From Paenibacillus silvisoli (GTDB lineage Bacteria > Bacillota > Bacilli > Paenibacillales > Paenibacillaceae): DNA of 64,000 nt. A model generated the notes under the pieces. That model did not search any database, was not told the origin of the DNA, and was given only the letters and a program-made list of their open reading frames with translations. Position 1 is the first letter of the stretch, and every line of letters starts with the position of its first letter. Of this stretch, positions 25,187 to 33,745 are shown in pieces. Where the stretch lies: assembly GCF_030866765.1 (NCBI RefSeq), contig NZ_CP133017.1:1393001-1457000 (forward strand), written 5' to 3'. Made by a program: the position numbers and the translations under genes.

Positions 25187-25801
25187 TTAGTCGGTATCGG
25201 TCGGGAGCTGCTTATATTTCAAGTACGCTTCCAGCTGAGCCGGCGTCAGCTTATGACCTTCGAACAGCTTGCCGGACCTTGCTTCCTCCAGCAGCGTCGT
25301 CAGCCAGTCCTTCTCCGTCTCGCTGAAGCTGATGAAGCCTTGAATCATAAGCGCGGAGCCGCGCGGGATGAAGCTTCCCTTCAGCTGAATGATGGCTCGC
25401 ATCCGCTCAATGCGCTGCTCGCATGCTTCCAGCTGCGTCATAATCAGCTTCTCCACCGTTTGCGGATCGCCGTGCCGGACAAACGGCATCGTCAGAAACA
25501 GCGGATGCTGCGGGTAGGACACCTGCTTGAATTGGGCAACGAGCAGGTCTTGGAACGCGTTCCTTCCGGCATCCGTAATCCGGTAAATCGTCTTATCCGG
25601 GCGGTTCTCGCCGGGCACGGATACGATTTCCGCCGCTTCGATCAGCCCGTCCTCGCGAAGCTGGTCAACCGCGTAGTACAAGGAGCCGTCCCGCAGCTTG
25701 AAGCATTCATTCCAATTCCGGTCTTTGATCGTTTGCCGAATCTCGTAAGGGTGGCGTTCATGCTCCATGAGCAGCCCTAAAATTAAGAGCCTCATCGACA
25801 T
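25187..25801 (-). CDS. PadR family transcriptional regulator
   Basis: A 204-residue repressor. The PadR winged helix opens the protein (LLILGLLMEHERHPYEIRQTI, SLYYAVDQLREDGLIE, YRITDAGRNAFQDLL), and a C-terminal helical dimer region follows. It lies five bases downstream of the DHA2 pump on the same strand and is co-transcribed with it. The double palindrome in the pump promoter (27441-27485) is its probable operator, giving drug-inducible autoregulation. The link to the operator is inference from position. Confidence 0.88.
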   Translation of the reverse strand: MSMRLLILGLLMEHERHPYEIRQTIKDRNWNECFKLRDGSLYYAVDQLREDGLIEAAEIVSVPGENRPDKTIYRITDAGRNAFQDLLVAQFKQVSYPQHPLFLTMPFVRHGDPQTVEKLIMTQLEACEQRIERMRAIIQLKGSFIPRGSALMIQGFISFSETEKDWLTTLLEEARSGKLFEGHKLTPAQLEAYLKYKQLPTDTD

Positions 25802-25806
25802 GGCGT

Positions 25807-27408
25807 TTATCCTCCGTGATACGAAGGCTCAGGCTTGCCGGAGCCTTCGCCCTGCGGTCCAGGTCCTTGCTTGCCGGGTCCGCCCGGTGCGCCATGCGGG
25901 CCGGAGCCCGTCGATTGCAGTCTTGCGCGCCCCATCAAAATCGCAAAGACCAGCGCCAATACCGGCAAAATAATCGTCCATTGGAAAATAAACAAAATCG
26001 AGTCGGCCAGCTTGCCGAGCAGCTGCGCGACGAGCTCGGCCGGCAGTCCCATTTGCGCTTGCACATCCGGGTTCAGCAGCGCTTGACCGCCTTTGATCTG
26101 CGTTGCCAATTCCGGATTAATGTTCGGAATGTCCGTGATGCCGGATTGGAACGCCGACTTCTGCATCGCGCCGAATACGGTAATGCCGAGCGCGGAGCCG
26201 ATCGTCCGGAAGAAGGTGATAAGCGACGAAGCGGAGCCTTTGTATTGCGGCGGAACCGCGTTCAGCGTCGAGATGTTAAGCAGCGAGAACGATACGCCGA
26301 TGCCAAGACCGATGACGACCATGAACAGCGTGATGACCAAACGGGACGTTTCCGTATCCATGACGAATCCGAGCAGCAGCGTGCCGACGACCAGCACCAA
26401 TGCCGATACGACCATGACGTCGCGGAAGCGGAACTTGCTGACGACCCGTCCGCCAACCTGGCTGCTCAATACGACGCCAAGCATCATCGGCGTGAGCACG
26501 CTGCTCGTTTCCGTTGCGGTTTTATGGAAGACCCCTTGAATGAAGAGCGGAATGTAAGTGGCAGCGGCCATCATGATGCCGCCGTACAGCACGCTGATCC
26601 CCATGCCGCCGGTCACGACGTTGTTTTTGAACAGCGACAGCTTGATAATCGGATCCTTCGCGGAACGCTCGATGAGCAGGAAGGCGATCAATAGAACGCC
26701 GGAAGCGACGAACAGCGAAATGGTTTTCGCGGAATCCCACGCCCAGCCTTCCGTGCCGCCGAGCTCCAAGCCGAACATGAGCGCAAGCACGCAAGCGGTA
26801 AGCGAAATCGCGCCGGCCCAGTCGATAATTTGCTTGCGCGGACTCGACGTTTCATGGTACGCCTGCGCAATGAAAATAACGGCCATAATGCCGATCGGCA
26901 CGTTAATGTAGAAAATCCAGCGCCAGCTGATATTGTCGGTGATGACGCCGCCCATGACCGGTCCGAATACGCTGGAAACGCCGAATACGGCACCGAAGAG
27001 ACCCATCATTTTGCCGCGTTTCTCGGCTGGGAACAAGTCGAAAATAATCGTAAATACAATCGGCATCAGAGCGCCGCCGCCGATCCCTTGAATCGCGCGG
27101 TAAATGATCAGCTGCTCCATGTTCTGCGCCGTTCCGCACAGAATGGAGCCGAGCATGAATAGAATCAGGCCGGCGAGAAAGAACCGTTTGCGCCCGTACA
27201 TATCGGACAGCTTGCCGAATATCGGGGTCGAGACGACCATCGCGATCATATACGCGGAGTATACCCAAATAAATTTATCGAAGCCTCCGATCTTCTCGAT
27301 AATGGTTGTCATTGCGGTCGATACGATCGTCTGATCGAGCGCAGCCATAAACAGACCGAGGAGCAAGCCGGCGATAACGAGCTTGACGTTGCTTCTTTTC
27401 GCGTCCAC
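25807..27408 (-). CDS. MFS multidrug exporter, DHA2 (EmrB/QacA) family
   Basis: A 533-residue proton-driven exporter with about 14 membrane helices. Markers are LGLFMAALDQTIVSTAM in helix 1, SDMYGRKRFFLAGL after helix 2 and FGPVMGGVITD (motif C) in helix 5. A Gly/Pro/Gln-rich cytoplasmic tail of about 35 residues follows the last helix, which is unusual. GTG at 27408 has the best spacing from AAAGGA; two ATG codons at 27414 and 27417 are alternatives. It is controlled together with padR. Confidence 0.87.
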   Translation of the reverse strand: MDAKRSNVKLVIAGLLLGLFMAALDQTIVSTAMTTIIEKIGGFDKFIWVYSAYMIAMVVSTPIFGKLSDMYGRKRFFLAGLILFMLGSILCGTAQNMEQLIIYRAIQGIGGGALMPIVFTIIFDLFPAEKRGKMMGLFGAVFGVSSVFGPVMGGVITDNISWRWIFYINVPIGIMAVIFIAQAYHETSSPRKQIIDWAGAISLTACVLALMFGLELGGTEGWAWDSAKTISLFVASGVLLIAFLLIERSAKDPIIKLSLFKNNVVTGGMGISVLYGGIMMAAATYIPLFIQGVFHKTATETSSVLTPMMLGVVLSSQVGGRVVSKFRFRDVMVVSALVLVVGTLLLGFVMDTETSRLVITLFMVVIGLGIGVSFSLLNISTLNAVPPQYKGSASSLITFFRTIGSALGITVFGAMQKSAFQSGITDIPNINPELATQIKGGQALLNPDVQAQMGLPAELVAQLLGKLADSILFIFQWTIILPVLALVFAILMGRARLQSTGSGPHGAPGGPGKQGPGPQGEGSGKPEPSYHGG

Positions 27409-27440
27409 GAGCATCATTCCTTTCGTTGTTGAGCACCAAT

Positions 27441-27485
27441 ACTCAAATTTGAATACCACTCATTTTATTATACTCAAATTTGAGT
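27441..27485. promoter_or_regulatory. Double palindromic operator in the efflux-pump promoter
   Basis: Two copies of ACTCAAATTTGA(G/A)T lie at 27441-27454 and 27472-27485, 31 bp apart (three helical turns). The second is a perfect palindrome and falls between a TTGTTG -35 and a TATAAT -10 (16-bp spacer, minus strand). The first lies downstream of the start point. It is an ideal repressor layout for the PadR protein of this operon. Confidence 0.75.
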
Positions 27486-27567
27486 TAACAACAAGAAAAA
27501 TTTGGGCACTACGAATTAGTGTGCGATAGGGCGGATTTCTTATGCGGGGCGGCTCGCCCGTTCAACC

Positions 27568-27754
27568 TGTAACGGTTGTGACAGCGCCTATTTCGCTAAA
27601 AAAGCCTGTTTTTATTTTCTAACGGTTGCCAGAGCGCTTATTTGGCTATTTTCCAATAAGAATCGACCAGTTTACAGTCAATAACGTCTGTGACAACCGT
27701 TAGCGTTTCAAAAGGTGTCATTTTCGCGAAATAGCCGCTCTGACAACCGTTAGA
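27568..27754. repeat. Four-arm palindromic element, copy 2
   Basis: Direct arms TAACGGTTG at 27570 and 27620 (50 bp), and inverted arms ending at 27703 and 27753 (50 bp). It shares with copy 1 the AGCGC-CTATTT tails, the arm geometry and the total length of 187 bp. It fills most of the 438-bp gap between the pump promoter and the zinc-ribbon gene. Confidence 0.82.
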
Positions 27755-27772
27755 GTTTGCGCCGGACGCAAG

Positions 27773-27805
27773 TTAAAGGGCCATCCTTCGCGGGATGGCC
27801 CTTAG
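27773..27805 (-). terminator. Terminator of the zinc-ribbon gene
   Basis: AAGGGCCATCC pairs with GGATGGCCCTT (one bulge) around TTCGC. On the minus strand it is followed by TTTAACTT, a modest T-tract. Confidence 0.7.
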
Positions 27806-27846
27806 CTTGAAAAATGGATTAGATAACGGCAGCCGCCGCCCTGCAA

Positions 27847-28071
27847 TCAGTCGCTCTCGACGACGCGGGCGACGGGCTGGGAGCAGGTGCGGCATTTGCC
27901 GGTCAGCAGCAGCGCGTGCTTTTCCTGGCGGATGCTGTAATCGACGATTTCGACGGCGTTCAGGCATTTGCCGCAGAAGACGTTACGGACGAGCTTGTCC
28001 CGCAGGTGCTGCGGAATGGCTTTCCACGCCTGCAGTGCTTTGATGGAAGTGATGTTTTCGGCAGGTTTCAT
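27847..28071 (-). CDS. Small zinc-ribbon protein (74 aa)
   Basis: A 74-residue protein with two CxxC pairs (FCGKCLNAVEIVDY and KCRTCSQPVAR) that should bind one zinc ion. An N-terminal helix-rich part (IKALQAWKAIPQHLRDKLV) precedes the ribbon. The start ATG follows GGAGTG. The function is unknown. It lies upstream of nothing obvious and 40 bp downstream of the lipoate-ligase stop on the same strand, so it may be read from that transcript. Confidence 0.75.
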   Translation of the reverse strand: MKPAENITSIKALQAWKAIPQHLRDKLVRNVFCGKCLNAVEIVDYSIRQEKHALLLTGKCRTCSQPVARVVESD

Positions 28072-28111
28072 GCTCGGTCACACTCCGATCCGTAGTGTAA
28101 AGTTCGCGAAG

Positions 28112-29107
28112 CTAGAACAATAACGCAAGCCATTCTTCCCGGTTCACTGGGCCAAAGCAGCGCGTGAGATCGACATCCGTCAGCGCCGCCGCCACGTCCT
28201 GAGCATTATATTTCACGCCTGCCAACCGATCCGTCACGAGGGAGACGTCGGCGGTGCCGAAGAAATCGCCGAAGACGGACGCTTCGGCAATGACGCCTTC
28301 CTGCACGTTCAGCCTTACGTCAAACGTGCCAGCCCCTTCAAGCCGCTTGACCTGCCGCACGTTAAAGGCCGGCGAACGCCCGTAATTCCAATCCCAGCTG
28401 CGGTAGCGATCGTTCGCAAGCTGTCCGACCGCGGCCAGATCGGCTTCCGTCAAACGGTATTCCGGCACGTCGTCGCTGCTTCCGAAGATCGATTCCAACA
28501 GGGAGCGGCGGAACTGCTCCATCGTCAGCGGCTCGCGCAAAAACTCCGAAATGTTGGCCACGCGGCTGCGAACCGATTTGGTCGCTTTGGATTCGAATTT
28601 CGCCGGGTTGACGTTCAGCGCCGAGACGATGGAATCGACCTCGGAGTCGAACAGCAGCGTGCCATGGCTGAACATGCGGCCTTTGGATGCAAACTGCGCA
28701 TTGCCGGAAATTTTGCGTTCGCCGACCTGCAGATCGTTGCGGCCGGTCAGCTCGGCTTCGACGCCAAGCTTGCGGAGCGCTTCGACGACGGGCTCGGTAA
28801 ACTTGCGGAAATTATGAAAGGACCTGCCGTCATCTGACGTAATGAAGCTGAAATTGAGATTGCCCAAATCGTGATAAACGGCTCCGCCGCCGGACAGCCG
28901 GCGAACGACATGAATGCCGTGTTCTTCCACGTAGGCGCTGTTGACTTCTTCGGCCGTGTTTTGATTTTTGCCGATAATGATGGACGGTTCGTTAATGTAG
29001 AAGAGAAGGAAATCGTCGCTGCCGCCGCCGAGCGTACGCAGCGCGTATTCCTCCAACGCTAAGTTCCACGCAGGATCGTGGTTGTTGCCGTTATCGATGA
29101 ATAGCAT
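28112..29107 (-). CDS. lplJ: Lipoate--protein ligase
   Basis: A 331-residue enzyme, exactly the length of B. subtilis LplJ. It activates free lipoate with ATP and attaches it to lipoyl domains of 2-oxoacid dehydrogenases and GcvH in the cytoplasm. Key blocks are INEPSIIIGKNQNT, VRRLSGGGAVYHDLGNLNFSF, GRNDLQVGERKISGNAQF and FSHGTLLFDS. ATG at 29107 follows GGAGG; an in-frame TTG lies four codons earlier. It is downstream of an AraC gene by 21 bp on the same strand and may be co-transcribed with it. Confidence 0.92.
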   Translation of the reverse strand: MLFIDNGNNHDPAWNLALEEYALRTLGGGSDDFLLFYINEPSIIIGKNQNTAEEVNSAYVEEHGIHVVRRLSGGGAVYHDLGNLNFSFITSDDGRSFHNFRKFTEPVVEALRKLGVEAELTGRNDLQVGERKISGNAQFASKGRMFSHGTLLFDSEVDSIVSALNVNPAKFESKATKSVRSRVANISEFLREPLTMEQFRRSLLESIFGSSDDVPEYRLTEADLAAVGQLANDRYRSWDWNYGRSPAFNVRQVKRLEGAGTFDVRLNVQEGVIAEASVFGDFFGTADVSLVTDRLAGVKYNAQDVAAALTDVDLTRCFGPVNREEWLALLF

Positions 29108-29128
29108 AGCAGCCTCCAATTGAGCATG

Positions 29129-29926
29129 TCAGTTTGCCGTTCCCCAAGCGGCTTTGCGGATTTCGGTAGGGGTACTGCCGGTCTGCTCCTTCACGAGCCG
29201 GGAGAGATGGAAGGTTGTCTTGAACCCGCATCTGGCCGCTATTTCCCCGACGGATAGGCCGGATTGCGATAGCAGCTCGGTCGCTTTGAGCACGCGGTAT
29301 TGCCACAGGCAGCGGATTGGCGTCATATGATGATGCAGATGAAACAGGCGGACCAGATGCTCCGGCGATACGCCGGCCGCACCGGCGAGATCGGGCAGCG
29401 TAATATCGTCCGTATAATGCTGTCGGATGTAGCCCAAAGCAGCGACGATGCTGGGATGCAGCTCCTGCTGTTTCGTATGCGCGATTTTTGCTGTGAACAT
29501 ATGGAAGGCGGAATAACCCAGACTTATCATGAGCTCGTCCTGCCGCAAATAATCATTTTGGAGCGCGAGCATCATATCGGTCATCGTATTGAGCGCTTCC
29601 GGGATCGGCATGCTGAACGGCAGCTTGTCCAAGTAGGCCAGCTCTTCGTCCGTCAACGGCGCTAGATTCAGCGTAATCCAGCGGTGCCAAGACTCTTGCG
29701 ATTCGGCAAAAGCGAAATATTCGTGATGCTGCGGCTTCAGCAGGACGACTTGTCCGGGCTTGACCGGGTGCCGGCTGCCGTCGATCGTCAGCTCGAGCTC
29801 GCCGGTATGAAGCAGCACCAGCTGCAAATCCTGTTGAACGCGGGGGCCATAGGTTCCTTTGGGCGGATAGACGATTGTGCCGGCGTAAGCGGAAGTGATT
29901 TTGGCATAGGGAAGTCCTTGGCTCAA
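29129..29926 (-). CDS. AraC family transcriptional regulator
   Basis: A 265-residue regulator with a cupin sensor (VVLLKPQHHEYFAFAESQ) and C-terminal double helix-turn-helix (LPDLAGAAGVSPEHLVRLFHLHH, VGEIAARCGFKTTFHLSRLVKEQTG). The TTG start at 29926 is backed by AAGGAGGAGGATCG. It diverges from the MFS gene at 30026, 99 bp away, which is one plausible target. lplJ downstream is another gene in the unit. Confidence 0.83.
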   Translation of the reverse strand: MSQGLPYAKITSAYAGTIVYPPKGTYGPRVQQDLQLVLLHTGELELTIDGSRHPVKPGQVVLLKPQHHEYFAFAESQESWHRWITLNLAPLTDEELAYLDKLPFSMPIPEALNTMTDMMLALQNDYLRQDELMISLGYSAFHMFTAKIAHTKQQELHPSIVAALGYIRQHYTDDITLPDLAGAAGVSPEHLVRLFHLHHHMTPIRCLWQYRVLKATELLSQSGLSVGEIAARCGFKTTFHLSRLVKEQTGSTPTEIRKAAWGTAN

Positions 29927-30025
29927 TACGATCCTCCTCCTTATGCTTAGTATACCATCAGGAGAGACACGCGCGAAGAAAGAGGATAAAATGGGATATA
30001 CGTCGCAATAAGGAGACTAAATAGG

Positions 30026-31252
30026 ATGGCAATGGCAATGGAAGAGGTTGATCCAAGGGCAAAAGGACGCTTTTACCGGAAAGGAACGCGAGCCTATCGG
30101 CGAGTCAGCTTGGCTTTGTTCGCGGCAGGGGTGGCCACGTTTGCCGTCTTGTACTGCGTGCAGCCGCTGTTTCCGATCTTTACGGATGAAATGGGGCTGT
30201 CGCCTTCGGAAGCGAGCTTGTCGTTATCCGTCAGCACGGTGATGCTGGCCGTTTCGCTGCCTGCGGCGGCATTTATTTCCGATCGTATCGGCCGTCGCGC
30301 AATTATGTCGTTCTCTTTAATTATAGCGTCATTATGCTGCTTGTGTACGGCTGCCGCGCCAAATTTTACCGTTTTGTTGTGCCTCCGTGCGGTGGAAGGC
30401 ATCGTTCTCGCAGGCTTGCCTGCCGTCGCGATGACCTATTTGGCGGAAGAGATGGATTCGGGCAGCTTGGGGTTCGCGATCGGATTATACGTCAGCGGGA
30501 CGACCGTCGGCGGCTTGTTCGGCAGAGTTGCGGTGAGTCTCGTCACGGAGCTGACGAATTGGCGATGGGGAATTGGAGCGATCGCGATCGTCAGCCTGCT
30601 CGCAGGTGTGTATTTCTGGCGAACGCTGCCGCCTTCCCGACATTTCAAGCCGCGACGGCAGAAGCTGAGCTTCACCCTCGGGCTATTCGCGGTTCAGTTC
30701 CGCAATTACGGGCTAGTGTGCTTGTTCGTGCTGGCAGCCATCTTAATGGGCGGCTTCGTGACGCTATACAATTATTTGACGTTCCGGTTGATCGCGGAGC
30801 CGTTTCGGTTGTCTCATGCGTTGACGGCATGGATTTTCTGCTTATATTTAATGGGGACGTATAGTTCCTTCTATATGGGAAGATTAAGCGATCGTCTAGG
30901 CAGGCCGGTCGTGATGTGGATCAATATCAGTTTGATGCTGATCGGCGGTCTGCTGACGTTGTCCTCTTATTTGCCGCTGCTCATTGCGGGCGTTGCCGTA
31001 TTTACGTTCGGATTTTTTGGCGGACACTCGACGGCCAGCTCTTGGGTTGGGATGAAGGCAAGCATCGGCAAAGCGCAGGCGGCTTCATTGTACCTCTTGT
31101 TCTACTACATAGGCTCAAGCATCGGCGGATCGTCGGGCGGATTATTCTGGAGCAGGTTCGGATGGAACGGCGTTATCGGAATGATTGCAGCGCTGCTGCT
31201 GGTGGCCATGCTGATTCTAGTATCATTCACGGCTTTCGCAAAACAAAAATAA
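30026..31252 (+). CDS. MFS transporter, YnfM/YybF type
   Basis: A 408-residue exporter with 12 membrane helices. Helix 1 reads VATFAVLYCVQPLFPIFTDEMGLSPSEASLSLS, which is characteristic of the YnfM-like group of probable drug or metabolite exporters. FISDRIGRRAIM is the loop 2-3 motif. The first residues repeat ATGGCAATGGCAATG, so three nearby ATG codons could serve as the start; 30026 fits AGGAG spacing acceptably. It shares a divergent promoter region with the AraC gene at 29926. The stop codon is inside the terminator stem at 31248. Confidence 0.84.
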   Translation: MAMAMEEVDPRAKGRFYRKGTRAYRRVSLALFAAGVATFAVLYCVQPLFPIFTDEMGLSPSEASLSLSVSTVMLAVSLPAAAFISDRIGRRAIMSFSLIIASLCCLCTAAAPNFTVLLCLRAVEGIVLAGLPAVAMTYLAEEMDSGSLGFAIGLYVSGTTVGGLFGRVAVSLVTELTNWRWGIGAIAIVSLLAGVYFWRTLPPSRHFKPRRQKLSFTLGLFAVQFRNYGLVCLFVLAAILMGGFVTLYNYLTFRLIAEPFRLSHALTAWIFCLYLMGTYSSFYMGRLSDRLGRPVVMWINISLMLIGGLLTLSSYLPLLIAGVAVFTFGFFGGHSTASSWVGMKASIGKAQAASLYLLFYYIGSSIGGSSGGLFWSRFGWNGVIGMIAALLLVAMLILVSFTAFAKQK

Positions 31253-31277
31253 CCCCGGCGAACCCGCCAGGGTTATT
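31248..31277. terminator. Bidirectional terminator overlapping the MFS stop
   Basis: AATAACCCCGGCG (31248-31260) pairs with CGCCAGGGTTATT (31265-31277) around AACC, one mismatch. A- and T-rich tracts flank it on both sides, so it can serve both convergent genes. Confidence 0.85.
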
Positions 31278-31281
31278 CTTG

Positions 31282-31962
31282 TTAATACACTCTGCGAGCC
31301 CCGGCATACCGCGGGTCCCAATAGGAGTTGTCCATTTGCTGGACGTAAATGCCCTTGGAGGAAAGGGCGGAGACGAACGAATTGCCGCCGGTGTAGAAGC
31401 CGACATGGTCGATGGCGCCGGTCGACGGGTTGCGGAAGAAGACGAGATCGCCGGGCCGCAGCATCGATTTGTTCACCGCGAAGCCTTGCGTGAACAGATT
31501 CGCAGACGTGGAGCGCGATTGCGCGACGCCGAATTTCGTGAACATGAAATAAACGAAGCCGGAGCAGTCGAACCCGCTTGCCGGATTCGTGCCGCCCCAT
31601 AAGTAAGGGACGCCGATGTAGGAGGATGTATCAGCGACGAGCTTTTGCTTTAAGATCGCATGGCTGACCGCCTCTAAGGTGACAGGGCCGGGAATGCCGT
31701 CAGCCGTTAGGCCGTAAGCGCGCTGTAACGAGATCACGGCATCGCGAGTGACTGTTCCGAAGCAGCCCGTTGCGGTGGCATTGTTGAAATACCCGAGCTT
31801 CTTCAAATCGGTTTGCAGCTGCGTAACGGCTGTACTCGATGTACCGACGCTGAGCAGCGTAACAGCGCTTGCATGAACGTGCGGCGCCAGCGGGGCCGCC
31901 GTCAATGCGGTGCCCGATACCAGCATGAAGCCGATGGCAGCCAGCATGGCTTTCTTCTTCAT
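31282..31962 (-). CDS. Secreted NlpC/P60 peptidoglycan hydrolase with PG-binding domain
   Basis: A 226-residue exported protein: signal peptide (residues 1-32, ending near AAPLAPHVHA), one peptidoglycan-binding repeat (about 40-103, STAVTQLQTDLKKLGYF), then an NlpC/P60 catalytic domain with C133 in GFDCSGFVYF and H186 in IDHVGFY. It cleaves stem peptides in the cell wall, typically the D-Glu-to-diamino-acid bond. It has its own promoter region, with no neighbour on the same strand closer than 116 bp. Confidence 0.88.
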   Translation of the reverse strand: MKKKAMLAAIGFMLVSGTALTAAPLAPHVHASAVTLLSVGTSSTAVTQLQTDLKKLGYFNNATATGCFGTVTRDAVISLQRAYGLTADGIPGPVTLEAVSHAILKQKLVADTSSYIGVPYLWGGTNPASGFDCSGFVYFMFTKFGVAQSRSTSANLFTQGFAVNKSMLRPGDLVFFRNPSTGAIDHVGFYTGGNSFVSALSSKGIYVQQMDNSYWDPRYAGARRVY

Positions 31963-32077
31963 GATTGACCTCCGTTCGGCTATGAAAGTATGTATGAAGC
32001 TATCAATCTATGAAGCTCCAGCTTCAGCATACCAGCTTCAAATGCATGAAATAAGCTGTGTTTTGCTGGAAAAAGAA

Positions 32078-32105
32078 ACAGCCCTGCTGCGTCAGCCGGG
32101 CTGTA
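32078..32105 (-). terminator. Terminator of the second PhyH gene
   Basis: ACAGCCC and GGGCTGT arms with an inner GC pairing; on the minus strand they are followed by TTTCTTTTT. Confidence 0.8.
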
Positions 32106-32109
32106 ACGA

Positions 32110-32850
32110 TTAATAGAGAGGGAATTTCTTCTGCAGATCGAGACGCGGTGTCGTCGCATCCTCGCGGATGTAGTGGCACACGTACGAACGGCGCCAGCGA
32201 TCGGTGCTCCGGTTGCGGCCGGAGGAGTGGATGAGCAGCTCGTGGAAGAACAAAATATCGCCTTTCTCCATCTCAACGGGAATCTGCTGCTTCAGATCGA
32301 TGCCTTCCGTTTCGTCGGTCCATGGCTCGTGCTCGTCGATGTTTTTGACGGCGCCGTGCGGCAGCAGGCCGAGCTTATGCGATTTCGGAATGACCCACAG
32401 ACAGCCGTTCTCTATGTCGACGCGCTCTTCCATCGCGATCCAGGCGGCAATCATCGTCATCGGATCGTTCTTGATATAGTAGAAATCCTGATGCGCCGCT
32501 TGCCCCGGAGAGCCCGGCTCTTTGTAGAAAAACATGCTTTGAATGCCGACCGCTTCCTTGCCCATCAGCTGAGCCAGCGTGCCGCGGATAACCGGCAGCT
32601 TCATCATTTGCGCGGAGAAGCCGTCGTGCAGATGCGGGTTGAATAGGCGAACCGAGTACTTCTTGCTTTCGTCGCAAGCCGCCCATTCCGGCATCGGATC
32701 TTGGTCGCGCAAGCTATAGATATGTCCGTTATAGGCATCGATGAGATCGTCGGAGCAGCCTTTCTTGATCAGCAGAAAACCTTGCTCGTGGAATTCATCT
32801 ATTTGCGCTTGCGTAATTGGCGTTGTCAGACGCGGAATCATTTTGTTCAT
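32110..32850 (-). CDS. Phytanoyl-CoA dioxygenase (PhyH) family protein
   Basis: A 246-residue Fe(II)/2-oxoglutarate dioxygenase-like protein. The metal pair is H120-x-D122 in AAHQDFYY, the distal His is H203 or H208 in FFHELLIHSSGRN, and Arg 220-221 probably holds the co-substrate. ATG at 32850 has GAGAGG nine bases upstream; earlier in-frame starts lack this. A cre-like site lies 46 bp upstream. The neighbour at 32947 on the same strand is a Dabb protein 96 bp upstream. The substrate is unknown. Confidence 0.83.
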   Translation of the reverse strand: MNKMIPRLTTPITQAQIDEFHEQGFLLIKKGCSDDLIDAYNGHIYSLRDQDPMPEWAACDESKKYSVRLFNPHLHDGFSAQMMKLPVIRGTLAQLMGKEAVGIQSMFFYKEPGSPGQAAHQDFYYIKNDPMTMIAAWIAMEERVDIENGCLWVIPKSHKLGLLPHGAVKNIDEHEPWTDETEGIDLKQQIPVEMEKGDILFFHELLIHSSGRNRSTDRWRRSYVCHYIREDATTPRLDLQKKFPLY

Positions 32851-32895
32851 CGTCGTCATCCTCTCTCGGTTAACTACCCTAAGCATACGTCGCGA

Positions 32896-32909
32896 GAGAA
32901 GCGCTTTCA
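32896..32909. promoter_or_regulatory. cre-like operator candidate upstream of a PhyH gene
   Basis: GAGAAGCGCTTTCA matches the CcpA consensus at 12 of 14 positions, including the central AANCG and the 3' half. The same AAGCGCTT core is at 6058. Weak evidence. Confidence 0.3.
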
Positions 32910-32946
32910 ATGGCTGGCATTATCACAAATATATCTAGAATTGATA

Positions 32947-33246
32947 TTAGATGTGGTAGTCGACGACGATGACCTGCTCCAGCAAGCCGTCCAGCGATTT
33001 CACGAAATCTTGGTGAGCAGGATGCGGGCCGTACGCGCGCAGCGCGTCGCGGTTCTCGAAGGTGACGCGAAGGCCGAGGGAGAAGCCGTGAATGTTGTCG
33101 GTTTCTTCCGTGATATTGCGGCCGGCGCTCAGGTCGACGATGCCTGGGATGGCGCCTTTGAACGCTAGCAATTTATCGACCAGCTGCTGCTCGCGCTCCG
33201 GAGTTACGGTGGCGTTGAATTTGAATATAACAAGATGCTCAAACAA
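32947..33246 (-). CDS. Dabb (stress-responsive A/B barrel) protein, 99 aa
   Basis: The whole protein is one dimeric alpha/beta barrel domain: FEHLVIFKFNATVTPEREQQLVDKLLAFKGAIPGI, then GFSLGLRVTFENRDALRAYGPHPAHQDFV. This is the standard Dabb pattern with the conserved HxxF/HPxH stretch. Proteins of this type act as small cyclases or of unknown role in stress. It is 96 bp upstream of the PhyH gene on the same strand and may be co-transcribed. Confidence 0.83.
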   Translation of the reverse strand: MFEHLVIFKFNATVTPEREQQLVDKLLAFKGAIPGIVDLSAGRNITEETDNIHGFSLGLRVTFENRDALRAYGPHPAHQDFVKSLDGLLEQVIVVDYHI

Positions 33247-33317
33247 GGGAATCGCTCCTTTTTTCGTGAATTATTGTTAATGGTTCAATACAGCATTATA
33301 GCAGAACGGAGATTGCC

Positions 33318-33708
33318 ATGGGAAAAATCGCGCTTTATTCCGGACTGTTGCTGCTAAGTCTTGCCATCACGGGCTGCGAGAGCTTGACCGGCAAACTGTC
33401 TTCGTTTGAGGAGAATCAGATTGATGCCGTTCGCGCGGAGGAGCATGATCTGTTGGTTGACTGTTCCGAAGAAGTGAATCGGGGCAAGAAAGGGGATATC
33501 GCCGATGTCGGCTATCTTTTGCAGCGTAAAAGTCGATGATGGGACAATCATCGAGGATCCGGAAGGGAAGAAGATGTCGTTCTCGGATTTGTCGCAGGGA
33601 GACACCGTGACGGTCACCTTTGCCGAGGGGGTTAACGTTCGCAAAGGGCATACCGCCGTTCAAGCGGCTAAAATCATCAGGCTGAGGAAGGCTGAGGCGG
33701 CTGGGTAG
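33318..33708 (+). pseudogene. Frameshifted small lipoprotein (DUF3221-like)
   Basis: Two overlapping frames appear to be one gene. The first (33318-33539) has a good signal peptide and lipobox ITGC, then EEHDLLVDCSEEVNRGKKGDIADVGY. The second (33505-33708, another frame) continues with FCSVKVDDGTIIEDPEGKK and MSFSDLSQGDTVTVTFAEG. Joined near 33515-33525 they give one roughly 130-residue lipoprotein with a small OB-like domain resembling DUF3221 proteins. A one-base indel by the CTTTTG run is the simplest cause. It may be a real mutation or a sequencing error. Confidence 0.6.
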
Positions 33709-33745
33709 CGAAATGACGTGCGTTCTCATTGAATTTGAGGGTTAT

